Source: Planctomycetaceae bacterium
GTDB taxonomy: Bacteria; Planctomycetota; Planctomycetia; Planctomycetales; Planctomycetaceae
Reading direction: 5' to 3'
DNA: 6,722 nucleotides
Assembly (NCBI GenBank): GCA_023258825.1
Contig: JALQWE010000203.1
Coordinates: forward strand, 1 to 6,722
Position numbers and translations under genes: made by a program
Notes under the pieces: generated by a model
What the model was told of the DNA's origin: nothing
The model's input: only the letters and a program-made list of their open reading frames with translations
Database searches by the model: none
Shown: positions 1-6,722 of the stretch, one piece after another
Numbering within the stretch: the first letter of the stretch is position 1
Layout of the letters: the number at the start of each line of letters is the position of its first letter

Positions 1-3
1 TGC

Positions 4-3000
4 GTGTTTTCGCGATTCTTTATTGACCGGCCCATTTTTGCCGCTGTGATCTCCATCGTGATCACAATGGTCGGAGCCATTGCGCTAACTCGTTTGCCGC
101 TCGCTCAGTATCCCCTGGTAGCACCGCCGACAGTTGAAGTCGCCTGCAATTACCCCGGCGCCAGTGCTCAGACCGTTGCTGAAACAGTTGCGGCCCCGAT
201 TGAACAGAAGGTGAACGGCGTCGAAGAGATGCTGTACATGAATTCCTCCAGCACCAACGACGGTTCCTATGCCCTGACAGTGACATTCAAGCCCGGTGTG
301 GACCTGAATCTGGCGCAGGTGCTGGTGCAGAATCGCGTCAGTCTCGCGCTGCCCCTGCTTCCGGAAGTTGTCAGGCGAACCGGCGTCACCACACGCAAAC
401 GCAGCCCGGACATTCTGCTGCAGATCAGCCTGAACTGCCCGGACGGACGATACGATCAGCTGTATCTCAGCAACTATGCCAAACTGCATCTGCAGGACGA
501 GGTCAGCCGCGTCCGGGGTGTCAGCGAAGTGCGCGTGTTCGGTCAGCGAGACTACAGCATGCGGATCTGGCTGGACCCGGACAAACTTGCCGCACGCGGT
601 CTGGCCGTCAGCGATGTTACGACCGCAATTCGCGAACAGAATGCCGAAGTCGCACTGGGTCAACTGGGACAGGCTCCGACATTTCAGGGTCAGACATGGC
701 AGGTTCCCCTGATGATTCGAGGGCGACTCGAATCCATCTCTGAGTTCGAGAATGTGATCATCAAATCCCTGCCGGATGGCCGGACCATGCGCATTCGCGA
801 TGTGGGACGAGTGGAAATCGGGGCGCGGGCAGAAGAGACCAACAATCGCTTCAACCAGAAGCCCACTGTCGGGCTCGCCATTTTTCAGTTACCCGACGCC
901 AATGCGCTCGAAACAGCCGAACTGGTGAAAGCGAAGATCCAGGAACTGTCAGCGGACTTTCCGGAAGGCATGATGTACGAAGCCGGATACGACACCACGC
1001 CATTCATTCGCGAATCCATCCGTCAGGTTTTCAAGTCTCTGCGGGACGCGGTGATTCTGGTCGCACTTGTCGTTCTCCTGTTTCTGCAGGGCTGGCGGGC
1101 CGCAGTGATTCCGCTGATTGCGGTCCCCGTCGCGATTGTCGGCACCTTTGCCGCGATGGCCGTGGCCGGCTTCAGCCTGAACAATCTGACGCTGTTCGGT
1201 CTTGTGCTGGCCATTGGCATCGTTGTTGACGATGCGATTGTGGTGGTGGAAGCGGTGGAGCAGTACATCGCTCGGGGCTTCAGTCCGCGTGAGTCCTCCA
1301 TTCGGGCCATGGACGACGTAACCGGACCGGTCATCGCGGTAGGAATGGTTCTCTCTGCCGTGTTTGTTCCGTGTGCGTTTGTTTCCGGAATCGTTGGCGA
1401 GTTCTTCAGGCAATTCGCACTGACCATTGCCATTTCCACCGTGATTTCCACTATCAACTCACTCACACTCAGCCCGGCACTCGCGGCCATGCTGCTTCAG
1501 CCACATCACAGCCCACCGGATATTTTCACTAGAGTCCTCAATTTCTTCCTTGGCTGGCTCTTTCGCCTTTTCAATTCCGGCATGCGGATGTCGGTGCTGG
1601 GATACACCGTAGTCACGTCACGCCTGCTCCGCCTGCCTGCTCTGGTGATCATGGTCTATTGCGGCCTGCTTTTTCTGACGTGGAAAGGATTCCAGACACT
1701 GCCGCAGGGCTTCATTCCGACACAGGATAAGGGCAATCTGGTTTGCAGTGTCCAGCTCCCTGACGCTGCGTCCTCAGAGCGAACACTGCGGACACTTCAA
1801 CGAGTGGAACGAATCGCCCTTGAGACCCCGGGGGTGCAGAGCCTGAATGCGATTGCCGGCAACTCCTTTCAGCTGGGTGCTCGAGCCTCCAACTTCTGCT
1901 CCATGTTCATCATTCTGGATCCCTTCGAGCAACGCACCACACCGGATTTGACCGCTGCTGCGATTCAGGAATCTCTCCTGAAACAATATGCCGCAAAAAT
2001 CCCGGAAGCCACCGTCAGCATCAATCCGCCACCAGCCGTCTCCGGGCTGGGACGTGCCGGGGGTCTGAAGCTGATGGTCGAGGATCGCGGTGACGCAGGA
2101 CTAAAGGCCCTGCAGGACCAGACAGAGAATCTCGTTCGCAAAGCGTCCGAATTGCCCCAACTCAAGGGCGTGCAGAGTGTCTTTAATGTCAACGCACCTC
2201 AACTGTTCGTTGACATCAATCGCGATGCCTGCCTGTCACTGGGGATCTCGATGGCTGAAGTGTTTGGAACCCTGCAGGGATTCCTCGGATCTCGATATAT
2301 CAATGACTTCAACATGTACGGCCGCACATGGCAGGTCGTCGTGCAGGCGGACGAACAATGGCGGGATCGTATGGAGGACGTCCGCAAGCTGCACTTACGC
2401 AATCGTGATGGCCAGATGATCCCCCTGGCTTCCGTTGCGAATGTCCGCCAAACCGGCGGCCCCCTGATGGTGACACGCTACAACATGTATCCAGCAGCCG
2501 CGATCACAGCCAACACGGGAACCGGAGTCAGCAGTGGCGAAGGGATCCAGGCACTGGAATCCGTTGCACTGCGGGAACTCCCCGCCACCATGGCTGCCGA
2601 GTGGACGGAACTCTCGTACCTTGAACGCACCGCCGGCAACACCGGACTGCAGTTGTTCCTGTGTTCCGTCGCCTTCGTGTTCCTCGTACTGGCAGCACTC
2701 TATGAAAGCTGGACGCTGCCTCTGGCCGTCATCCTTGTCGTCCCGATGTGTGTGCTCTGTTCGATTGCCGGTGTCGCTTTCACCGGGATGGACATCAATA
2801 TCTTCACTCAGATTGGCTTCCTCGTGCTGGTCGGTCTGGCCTGCAAGAATGCAATTCTGATCGTCGAATTCGCCAAGCTCCGTCGAGACACCGGAGAAGA
2901 AGTTACACACGCGATACTTGAAGCCTGTCGACTTCGGTTGCGACCAATTCTGATGACCAGTTTTGCATTTATCCTGGGCGTGGTTCCGCTGGTGTTCGCC

Positions 3001-3204
3001 ACCGGAGCCGGGGCGGAAATGCGACGAGCGCTTGGCACCACGGTGTTCAGTGGCATGCTCGGAGTCACTGCGTTTGGAATTTTCCTGACACCAGTCTTTT
3101 TCCTGCTCGTGGACCGTCTGTCTCGCATCGTCCCCGTGACAAACCGCTGGATTCCCGCACTTCGCCTTCGCCGTTCCCCGGCACGTCCAACGCGGCAAAC
3201 CTGA
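4..3204 (+). CDS. RND (HAE-1 family) multidrug efflux permease, AcrB-like
   Basis: Inner-membrane proton/drug antiporter of the AcrB/MexB type. In this family a trimer works with a periplasmic adaptor and a TolC-like outer-membrane channel to expel hydrophobic or amphiphilic compounds. The 1066 residues match the usual length (AcrB is 1049). The N-terminus FFIDRPIFA is the family hallmark and supports the GTG start; only three bases precede it. Membrane segments lie near 10-29, 348-497 (several), 545-560 and 881-1037 (several), with two large periplasmic porter/docking loops at about 35-335 and 570-870, giving the family's internal duplication. Proton-relay residues are intact: D409 and D410 in GIVVDDAIVVVE, K948 in CKNAILIVEFAK, R978 and T985 in RLRLRPILMTS. 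The pump is probably functional. Its adaptor gene is not downstream and presumably lies upstream, beyond the window. Substrates cannot be inferred. The tail after residue 1040 is short and basic. Confidence 0.95.
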   Translation: MFSRFFIDRPIFAAVISIVITMVGAIALTRLPLAQYPLVAPPTVEVACNYPGASAQTVAETVAAPIEQKVNGVEEMLYMNSSSTNDGSYALTVTFKPGVDLNLAQVLVQNRVSLALPLLPEVVRRTGVTTRKRSPDILLQISLNCPDGRYDQLYLSNYAKLHLQDEVSRVRGVSEVRVFGQRDYSMRIWLDPDKLAARGLAVSDVTTAIREQNAEVALGQLGQAPTFQGQTWQVPLMIRGRLESISEFENVIIKSLPDGRTMRIRDVGRVEIGARAEETNNRFNQKPTVGLAIFQLPDANALETAELVKAKIQELSADFPEGMMYEAGYDTTPFIRESIRQVFKSLRDAVILVALVVLLFLQGWRAAVIPLIAVPVAIVGTFAAMAVAGFSLNNLTLFGLVLAIGIVVDDAIVVVEAVEQYIARGFSPRESSIRAMDDVTGPVIAVGMVLSAVFVPCAFVSGIVGEFFRQFALTIAISTVISTINSLTLSPALAAMLLQPHHSPPDIFTRVLNFFLGWLFRLFNSGMRMSVLGYTVVTSRLLRLPALVIMVYCGLLFLTWKGFQTLPQGFIPTQDKGNLVCSVQLPDAASSERTLRTLQRVERIALETPGVQSLNAIAGNSFQLGARASNFCSMFIILDPFEQRTTPDLTAAAIQESLLKQYAAKIPEATVSINPPPAVSGLGRAGGLKLMVEDRGDAGLKALQDQTENLVRKASELPQLKGVQSVFNVNAPQLFVDINRDACLSLGISMAEVFGTLQGFLGSRYINDFNMYGRTWQVVVQADEQWRDRMEDVRKLHLRNRDGQMIPLASVANVRQTGGPLMVTRYNMYPAAAITANTGTGVSSGEGIQALESVALRELPATMAAEWTELSYLERTAGNTGLQLFLCSVAFVFLVLAALYESWTLPLAVILVVPMCVLCSIAGVAFTGMDINIFTQIGFLVLVGLACKNAILIVEFAKLRRDTGEEVTHAILEACRLRLRPILMTSFAFILGVVPLVFATGAGAEMRRALGTTVFSGMLGVTAFGIFLTPVFFLLVDRLSRIVPVTNRWIPALRLRRSPARPTRQT

Positions 3205-3263
3205 CGCCCAAACCCATCGAATCTTCAAAGATCTCAGACGACTTCCTACGTCGCAAGGACTTG

Positions 3264-3302
3264 CCAGGTGCCATGCACCTTGGTGCTAAAACCCAGTTTT
3301 TT
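3264..3302 (+). terminator. Candidate hairpin with distal T-run after the efflux pump gene
   Basis: AGGTGC (3266-3271) and GCACCT (3275-3280) form a perfect 6-bp stem around a CAT loop. CC (3264-3265) can extend it by pairing with GG (3282-3283) past one bulged T. Six T residues follow at 3297-3302. The stem ends about 14 bases before the T-run, and a canonical intrinsic terminator has the T-run directly after the stem, so this is a weak candidate. It sits 60 bases after the pump stop codon, a sensible place to end that transcript. Confidence 0.3.
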
Positions 3303-3467
3303 CATTCATTTTCAGCGATGAACGGTCGTTCAGCAAAAGCACCGAGACGGCAGCGGTGGACGGCGTTGGTTCACCAGCCAACGGAAAGCGGGTGACCGTC
3401 AGAGACCATAGCTCACGCCGGCTTGTGTCCGTGTGGATGGCACGGGTACACTGCCCAGCAGTCGGAC

Positions 3468-3498
3468 ACCGACAGCTCGTTGGTGCTGTCATGTCGGT
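3468..3498 (+). repeat. Short inverted repeat in the gene-free stretch
   Basis: GACAGC (3471-3476) pairs with GCTGTC (3485-3490) across an 8-base loop. The overlapping ACCGACA (3468-3474) can alternatively pair with TGTCGGT (3492-3498). No T-run follows, so it is not an intrinsic terminator. It could be an RNA fold, a protein-binding site or chance. Confidence 0.25.
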
Positions 3499-3657
3499 CG
3501 CACAGGTCATCGCAGGGCATTCAGAACGATCGGATGCGTTCTCGTCTCCGGAAGCAGGTAGACTGTGGCCGGATCTCCCGGGATCGAACAAAACGGCTCA
3601 AGACCCTCAGTGAGTCTTCTGTGGTGAATTCTGCGGATGCTCAGCTGATCCCCGAAA

Positions 3658-3663
3658 AAGGAA
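3658..3663 (+). promoter_or_regulatory. Ribosome binding site of the glycosyltransferase gene
   Basis: AAGGAA ends 7 bases before the GTG at 3671. This Shine-Dalgarno match supports that GTG as the start, since no ATG, GTG or TTG lies in frame between it and the upstream in-frame TGA at 3611-3613. Confidence 0.6.
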
Positions 3664-3670
3664 CTTTCAG

Positions 3671-4837
3671 GTGCTGTGGTTCGTCGTAACTGGATCCACG
3701 TTCATGCTGTTCTGGATCTATGATGGTTATGGTCGGTGCCTGCAACTGCTCTGTCGACTGCAGGCGGTCCTGAAGTCTCCGCAGTCACAGCGTCTTGAGC
3801 CCAACCCTGCCGACAGCGTGCCATCCATCACTGTCCTCCTGACAGTGCACAATGAAGAGACTGTGATTCAGCGGCGGATCGACAACCTGCTGGCCTGCGA
3901 CTATCCCGCAGAACGTCTCGAGATCTGCATTGCCTCTGACGGATCCACCGACGCCACCAATTCCATCGTCCGGCAATTGCAGCATCCACAGGTGCGTCTG
4001 CTTGAGAGTCCGGGACTTGGTAAGACGGCCACTCAGAATCTGGCTATGCAGCAGATCTGTTCCGACCTTGTTGTATTCACTGACGCTGATGTGGAATTTG
4101 AGCCCGCTTGGTTTCGTCGTGTTGTGCAGCGATTTCAGCAGCCGGACGTGGGTGCTGTCGATGGCCGTTTGTTTTATGGTCGACCAACCACGGCCGATGT
4201 TCAGGCATGTGAAGGGTACTACTGGCGTTATGAGATGAAGTTACGGGACCTTGAATCGCGACTGGGGCTGCTGGCTGTCCTCTCTGGTTGCTGTTTCGCC
4301 ATTCGTCGCTCGTTATTTGTGGAGATGGATCCATCAATTGGTGAGGACTGCATTGTCCCGCTGGATATCGTCAGTAGTCGGCATCTTGTCGTCCACGAAC
4401 CCGCTGCTCTGGTCTTTGACGAATTCGGAAGTGACTCCTCGGTCACACTGCGGCGACGCATCAGAATGACTCTGCGAAACTGGCAGGGCACGTGGGCACG
4501 CAGTCATCTGTTGAATCCGTTTCGACATCCGGGTTATGCCTTTGCCCTCTGGTCTCATAAAATTCTTCGCTGGTTATCGCCGGTATTCCTGCTGACAGCC
4601 ACTCTCGCATCAGCCTTACTCGTGGCACTCCAGCCTGGTCCCTGCAGTCTGCTGACGTTTGTCCCGTTTGCCGCGCTGTTCCTGTTGGCTGGTTACCACT
4701 GGGTTTGCGGTGGACGAGGTCGACGAGTACCCGGATCCGGAACGGCGTATAGCTTTGTTCTGGCGAATCTGGCGTTTATGATAGGAGTCTGGCGTGCTCT
4801 GACTGGCCAGCAGATTCGTGCCTACCGCAATCAGTAA
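3671..4837 (+). CDS. Membrane-anchored family 2 glycosyltransferase
   Basis: A 388-residue GT-A fold enzyme expected to move a sugar from a nucleotide-sugar to an envelope or extracellular glycan on the cytoplasmic face of the inner membrane. An N-terminal hydrophobic segment (about 3-19) precedes the catalytic domain. Motifs in order are TVHNEE (58-63), ASDGSTDAT (88-96, with nucleotide-binding D90), the metal-binding DAD (138-140), SGCCFAIRR (205-213), and GED (224-226), which supplies the likely catalytic base. RRRIR (261-265) and RNWQG (269-273) follow. Three membrane helices close the protein (about 302-320, 325-344, 359-377). The Q(Q/R)xRW motif of processive cellulose or poly-GlcNAc synthases is absent in canonical form, so a non-processive transferase is at least as likely. 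The start is GTG with a good ribosome binding site. No other polysaccharide gene is in the window, so donor and acceptor are unknown. Confidence 0.87.
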   Translation: MLWFVVTGSTFMLFWIYDGYGRCLQLLCRLQAVLKSPQSQRLEPNPADSVPSITVLLTVHNEETVIQRRIDNLLACDYPAERLEICIASDGSTDATNSIVRQLQHPQVRLLESPGLGKTATQNLAMQQICSDLVVFTDADVEFEPAWFRRVVQRFQQPDVGAVDGRLFYGRPTTADVQACEGYYWRYEMKLRDLESRLGLLAVLSGCCFAIRRSLFVEMDPSIGEDCIVPLDIVSSRHLVVHEPAALVFDEFGSDSSVTLRRRIRMTLRNWQGTWARSHLLNPFRHPGYAFALWSHKILRWLSPVFLLTATLASALLVALQPGPCSLLTFVPFAALFLLAGYHWVCGGRGRRVPGSGTAYSFVLANLAFMIGVWRALTGQQIRAYRNQ

Positions 4838-4930
4838 TTCATGTCGAAATGCTCAGCATTCCGGCCTGTCCGCAGCATGTTTTCCCTGCCTTCCAGATGA
4901 TGGTTTCGGCTGTTTTCAGAAAGTCGACAC

Positions 4931-6722
4931 ATGCGATATTTCTCAGGATTCACTGGTACCACGCGTCGCGGCGTTGTCCGGGCCGCAGCATTATTTGTCC
5001 TGCCGCTTTCCGGCGGTGCCCTCATGGAACCACTGATGGGAATCGATCCCGTGACGAACAGTTCAACTTCAGAGTTATCTGCCGAAAATCCATTCGCAAA
5101 CCCCAGCCCACTCCTGTACCAGACTCCTCAGTTTGACCGTATTCGCGAAGAACATTTCAAGCCGGCCTTCCTCGAAGGGATGCGTCTGCAGTTGCAGGAA
5201 ATGGACGCTGTGACCGCACAGACCGGTCCTGCGACATTTGAAAACACAATTGTCGCTATCGAAAAATCCGGAGCATTGCTGACCCGCGTACGCAATGTGT
5301 TCTCCAACCTCACATCGTCACACAAAAACGAAGCCTTGCAGCAGATTGAAACAGAACTGGCGCCCCTGCAGGCAGCACATTCCGACAATATCCTGCTCAA
5401 CAGAAAGCTCTTCGCTCGAGTAGAGTCTCTGTGGAATGACCGCGAAAAACTGCAACTCACGACTGAGCAGTCTGAGGTCCTGACGCAGCACTACGAGAAC
5501 TTTGTTCGAGCCGGAGCCCGGCTGAACGACTCACAGCAAACCCGCATCCGCGCCATCAACGAAGAGATCTCCCGACTTGAAACGCAGTTCGAAGAAAATC
5601 TCCTCGCTCTGATGAAGGAGCGAGCGGTTGTCGTGGAAGACGTCTCCGCGCTGCAGGGACTGTCCGACGGCGAGATTGCCGCGGCGGCAGAGACCGCACG
5701 TGAACGCGGACTCGCAGGCCGCTATGTGCTGGAGGTCACTAACACCACTCGTGTTCCCCAGTTGGCGGCCTTGCAGAATCGTGAACTCCGCAAACGACTC
5801 TGGCTGGCCTCTGCGGAACGCGGACTTGGCCGCGACGGAGGACTGGACAACCGCCCGCTGATCCTGCAGTTGGCGCGTCTTCGGGCAGAACGCGCACAAC
5901 TGCTGGGCTACCCCAGCCATGCAGCCTTCAAACTGCAGAATCAGATGGCGCAAACACCCGAAGCCGCTCGGAAAATGCTCACCGACCTTGCCCCTGGCGT
6001 CGTCGCACGTGTCCATCAGGAAGCTACGGATCTGGACGCGGTCATTAAGACGTCTGGCAGTGCCCATCCTCTCGAAGCCTGGGACTGGGAATACTACGCA
6101 GAGAAACTGCGGAAATCCCGTTTTGAAGTGGATGAATCGCTGGTGAAGCCCTACTTCGAACTGGATAGCGTGCTGACGAATGGTGTCTTCTACACGATGA
6201 ACCGCCTGCATGGCGTTCAGTTTCGTGAACGCAAAGATCTTCCCGTCTTCCATCCGGACGTGCGCGTCTTCGACGTTCTGGAACAGGACGGTACACAAAT
6301 CGGTTTGTTTTTCTTTGATCCATTCCGACGCGAAACCAAACGTGGCGGAGCGTGGATGAGCTCGTTCGTTGATCAGTCAGGACTCCTTCAGGAACGCCCT
6401 GTCGTCGTCAACACACTGAACATCCCCAGACCAGCCGCCGGTGAACCTGCCCTCGTCAGCTTTGACAACGTGACCACCCTATTCCACGAAATGGGGCACG
6501 GACTGCACGGCCTGTTCTCTGACGTCACCTATCCCTCGGTAGCAGGCACAAATACACCTCGCGACTTCGTCGAATTTCCATCCACGTTTCAGGAAGACTG
6601 GGCCATCCAGCCTGAAATTCTGGCGAACTACGCCCGACACTATAAAACCGGAGAAACTATTCCTGCCGACCTGCTGGACAAAGTCCTGAAAGCCAGCAAA
6701 TTCAATCAGGGATTTGATACCC
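4931..6722 (+). CDS. dcp: M3-family zinc peptidase, peptidyl-dipeptidase Dcp-like, with export signal (3' end cut off)
   Basis: Family M3 metallopeptidase. Dcp removes dipeptides from the C-terminus of short peptides. The 597 codons seen are open to the window edge; E. coli Dcp has 681 residues, so the last part, with the substrate-binding tyrosine region, lies outside. The ATG is the first possible start after an in-frame TGA at 4898, although only a weak AGAAAG precedes it. NPFANPSPL (53-61) and FDRIREEHFKPAF (68-80) are typical of the Dcp branch. The zinc site is complete: HEMGH (H519, E520, H523) and E548 in NTPRDFVEFPS, with the same spacing as in E. coli Dcp. Residues 1-37 are an extra N-terminus with TRRGVVR followed by a hydrophobic stretch, suggesting export to the periplasm. 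It follows the glycosyltransferase after a 93-base gap with no clear promoter or terminator. Oligopeptidase A (PrlC) is the main alternative; the NTPRDFVEFPS form favours Dcp. Confidence 0.93.
   Translation, partial: MRYFSGFTGTTRRGVVRAAALFVLPLSGGALMEPLMGIDPVTNSSTSELSAENPFANPSPLLYQTPQFDRIREEHFKPAFLEGMRLQLQEMDAVTAQTGPATFENTIVAIEKSGALLTRVRNVFSNLTSSHKNEALQQIETELAPLQAAHSDNILLNRKLFARVESLWNDREKLQLTTEQSEVLTQHYENFVRAGARLNDSQQTRIRAINEEISRLETQFEENLLALMKERAVVVEDVSALQGLSDGEIAAAAETARERGLAGRYVLEVTNTTRVPQLAALQNRELRKRLWLASAERGLGRDGGLDNRPLILQLARLRAERAQLLGYPSHAAFKLQNQMAQTPEAARKMLTDLAPGVVARVHQEATDLDAVIKTSGSAHPLEAWDWEYYAEKLRKSRFEVDESLVKPYFELDSVLTNGVFYTMNRLHGVQFRERKDLPVFHPDVRVFDVLEQDGTQIGLFFFDPFRRETKRGGAWMSSFVDQSGLLQERPVVVNTLNIPRPAAGEPALVSFDNVTTLFHEMGHGLHGLFSDVTYPSVAGTNTPRDFVEFPSTFQEDWAIQPEILANYARHYKTGETIPADLLDKVLKASKFNQGFDT

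Larger units (their letters stand above)
3207..3650 (+). pseudogene. Possible decayed comM/yifB (Mg-chelatase-like AAA+ ATPase) remnant
   Basis: No intact gene is visible between the pump and the glycosyltransferase. Instead, pieces resembling ComM, an AAA+ helicase-like protein linked to natural transformation, appear in the family's order. In frame 3 I see ISD (3231-3239) then PG (3264-3269), compared with HTISDAGL...RPGE. In frame 2 there is FSDERSFSKSTET (3311-3349), compared with Walker B FLDELPEFSR.TLE. In frame 3 there is QPTESG (3375-3392), compared with RQPLESG. In frame 2 there is RVTVRDHSS (3389-3415), compared with RVTISRAHS. In frame 3 there is CPCGWHG (3426-3446), compared with NPCPCGYHG, and RISRDRTKRL...SES (3570-3620), compared with the C-terminal RILRVARTIADL..SE. 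A TGA at 3393, frame changes and loss of the ISGPLLDRID motif would make it non-functional. The family motifs are from memory and the matches are short and frame-hopping, so coincidence is possible. Confidence 0.35.

Noticed and set aside
2395..3228. 277-codon open frame on the minus strand
   Set aside because: It lies opposite the conserved RND permease, whose own reading frame explains it. The translation is low in hydrophobics, rich in H, G and E, and shows no known motif.
3286..3591. 101-codon minus-strand open frame in the gene-free stretch
   Set aside because: It has no recognisable motif and no clear ribosome binding site, and it competes with better plus-strand matches to ComM motifs.
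3560..3600. GTTCGATCCCGG on the minus strand, resembling a tRNA T-loop
   Set aside because: The flanking bases do not form a T-stem, and no acceptor stem or anticodon arm can be built around it.
3600..3618. AAGAC/GTCTT inverted repeat
   Set aside because: The stem is only 5 bp and has no T-run after it, so it is not a credible terminator.
3356..3689. Plus-strand open frames of 85 and 88 codons (3356-3613, 3423-3689)
   Set aside because: They start at GTG/TTG without good ribosome binding sites, and the second overlaps the glycosyltransferase start. The recognisable peptides in them are better read as parts of a broken ComM-like gene.
4848..4860. AATGC-TCA-GCATT hairpin just after the glycosyltransferase stop
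   Set aside because: It is a 5-bp, AT-containing stem with no T-run. It is too weak to call a terminator, and the rest of the 93-base gap shows nothing else.
5531..6298. 255-codon open frame on the minus strand
   Set aside because: It is fully antisense to the conserved Dcp-like gene and has no recognisable domain, so it is a shadow frame.

Overview
The window holds three genes on the + strand and no recognisable mobile element, CRISPR array or RNA gene. The organism is a Gram-negative (diderm) bacterium, because the first gene is a full-length RND efflux pump of the hydrophobe/amphiphile (HAE-1) type. The moderately high GC, two GTG starts and loose gene spacing would fit a planctomycete or similar environmental lineage. 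That is an impression from the protein sequences, not something the window proves.

Region 1 (4-3204): an AcrB-like RND permease with all the proton-relay residues. It starts three bases into the window, so any upstream adaptor gene lies outside. No adaptor or outer-membrane channel gene follows it.

Region 2 (3205-3670): about 466 bases with no intact gene. Across its reading frames I can trace, in the correct order, short matches to the AAA+/Mg-chelatase-like protein ComM (YifB): an ISD...PG segment, a Walker-B-like FSDE, QPTESG, RVTV, CPCGWHG and a C-terminal RIsR...SES segment. These are broken by a stop, frame changes and deletions. I read this tentatively as a decayed comM copy. The same stretch holds a hairpin followed at a distance by six T residues, which may end the pump transcript.

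Region 3 (3671-4837): a membrane-anchored family 2 (GT-A fold) glycosyltransferase with a GTG start and a good ribosome binding site. Its sugar substrate cannot be read from the sequence.

Region 4 (4931-6722, cut by the window end): an M3-family zinc peptidase closest to peptidyl-dipeptidase Dcp. It carries an N-terminal extension that looks like an export signal with a twin-arginine-like motif.

The three intact genes share a direction but show no obvious common pathway. Efflux, envelope or extracellular polysaccharide synthesis and peptide degradation are all cell-envelope-related at most. I do not see an undescribed multi-gene system here. The most interesting item is the apparent comM remnant.
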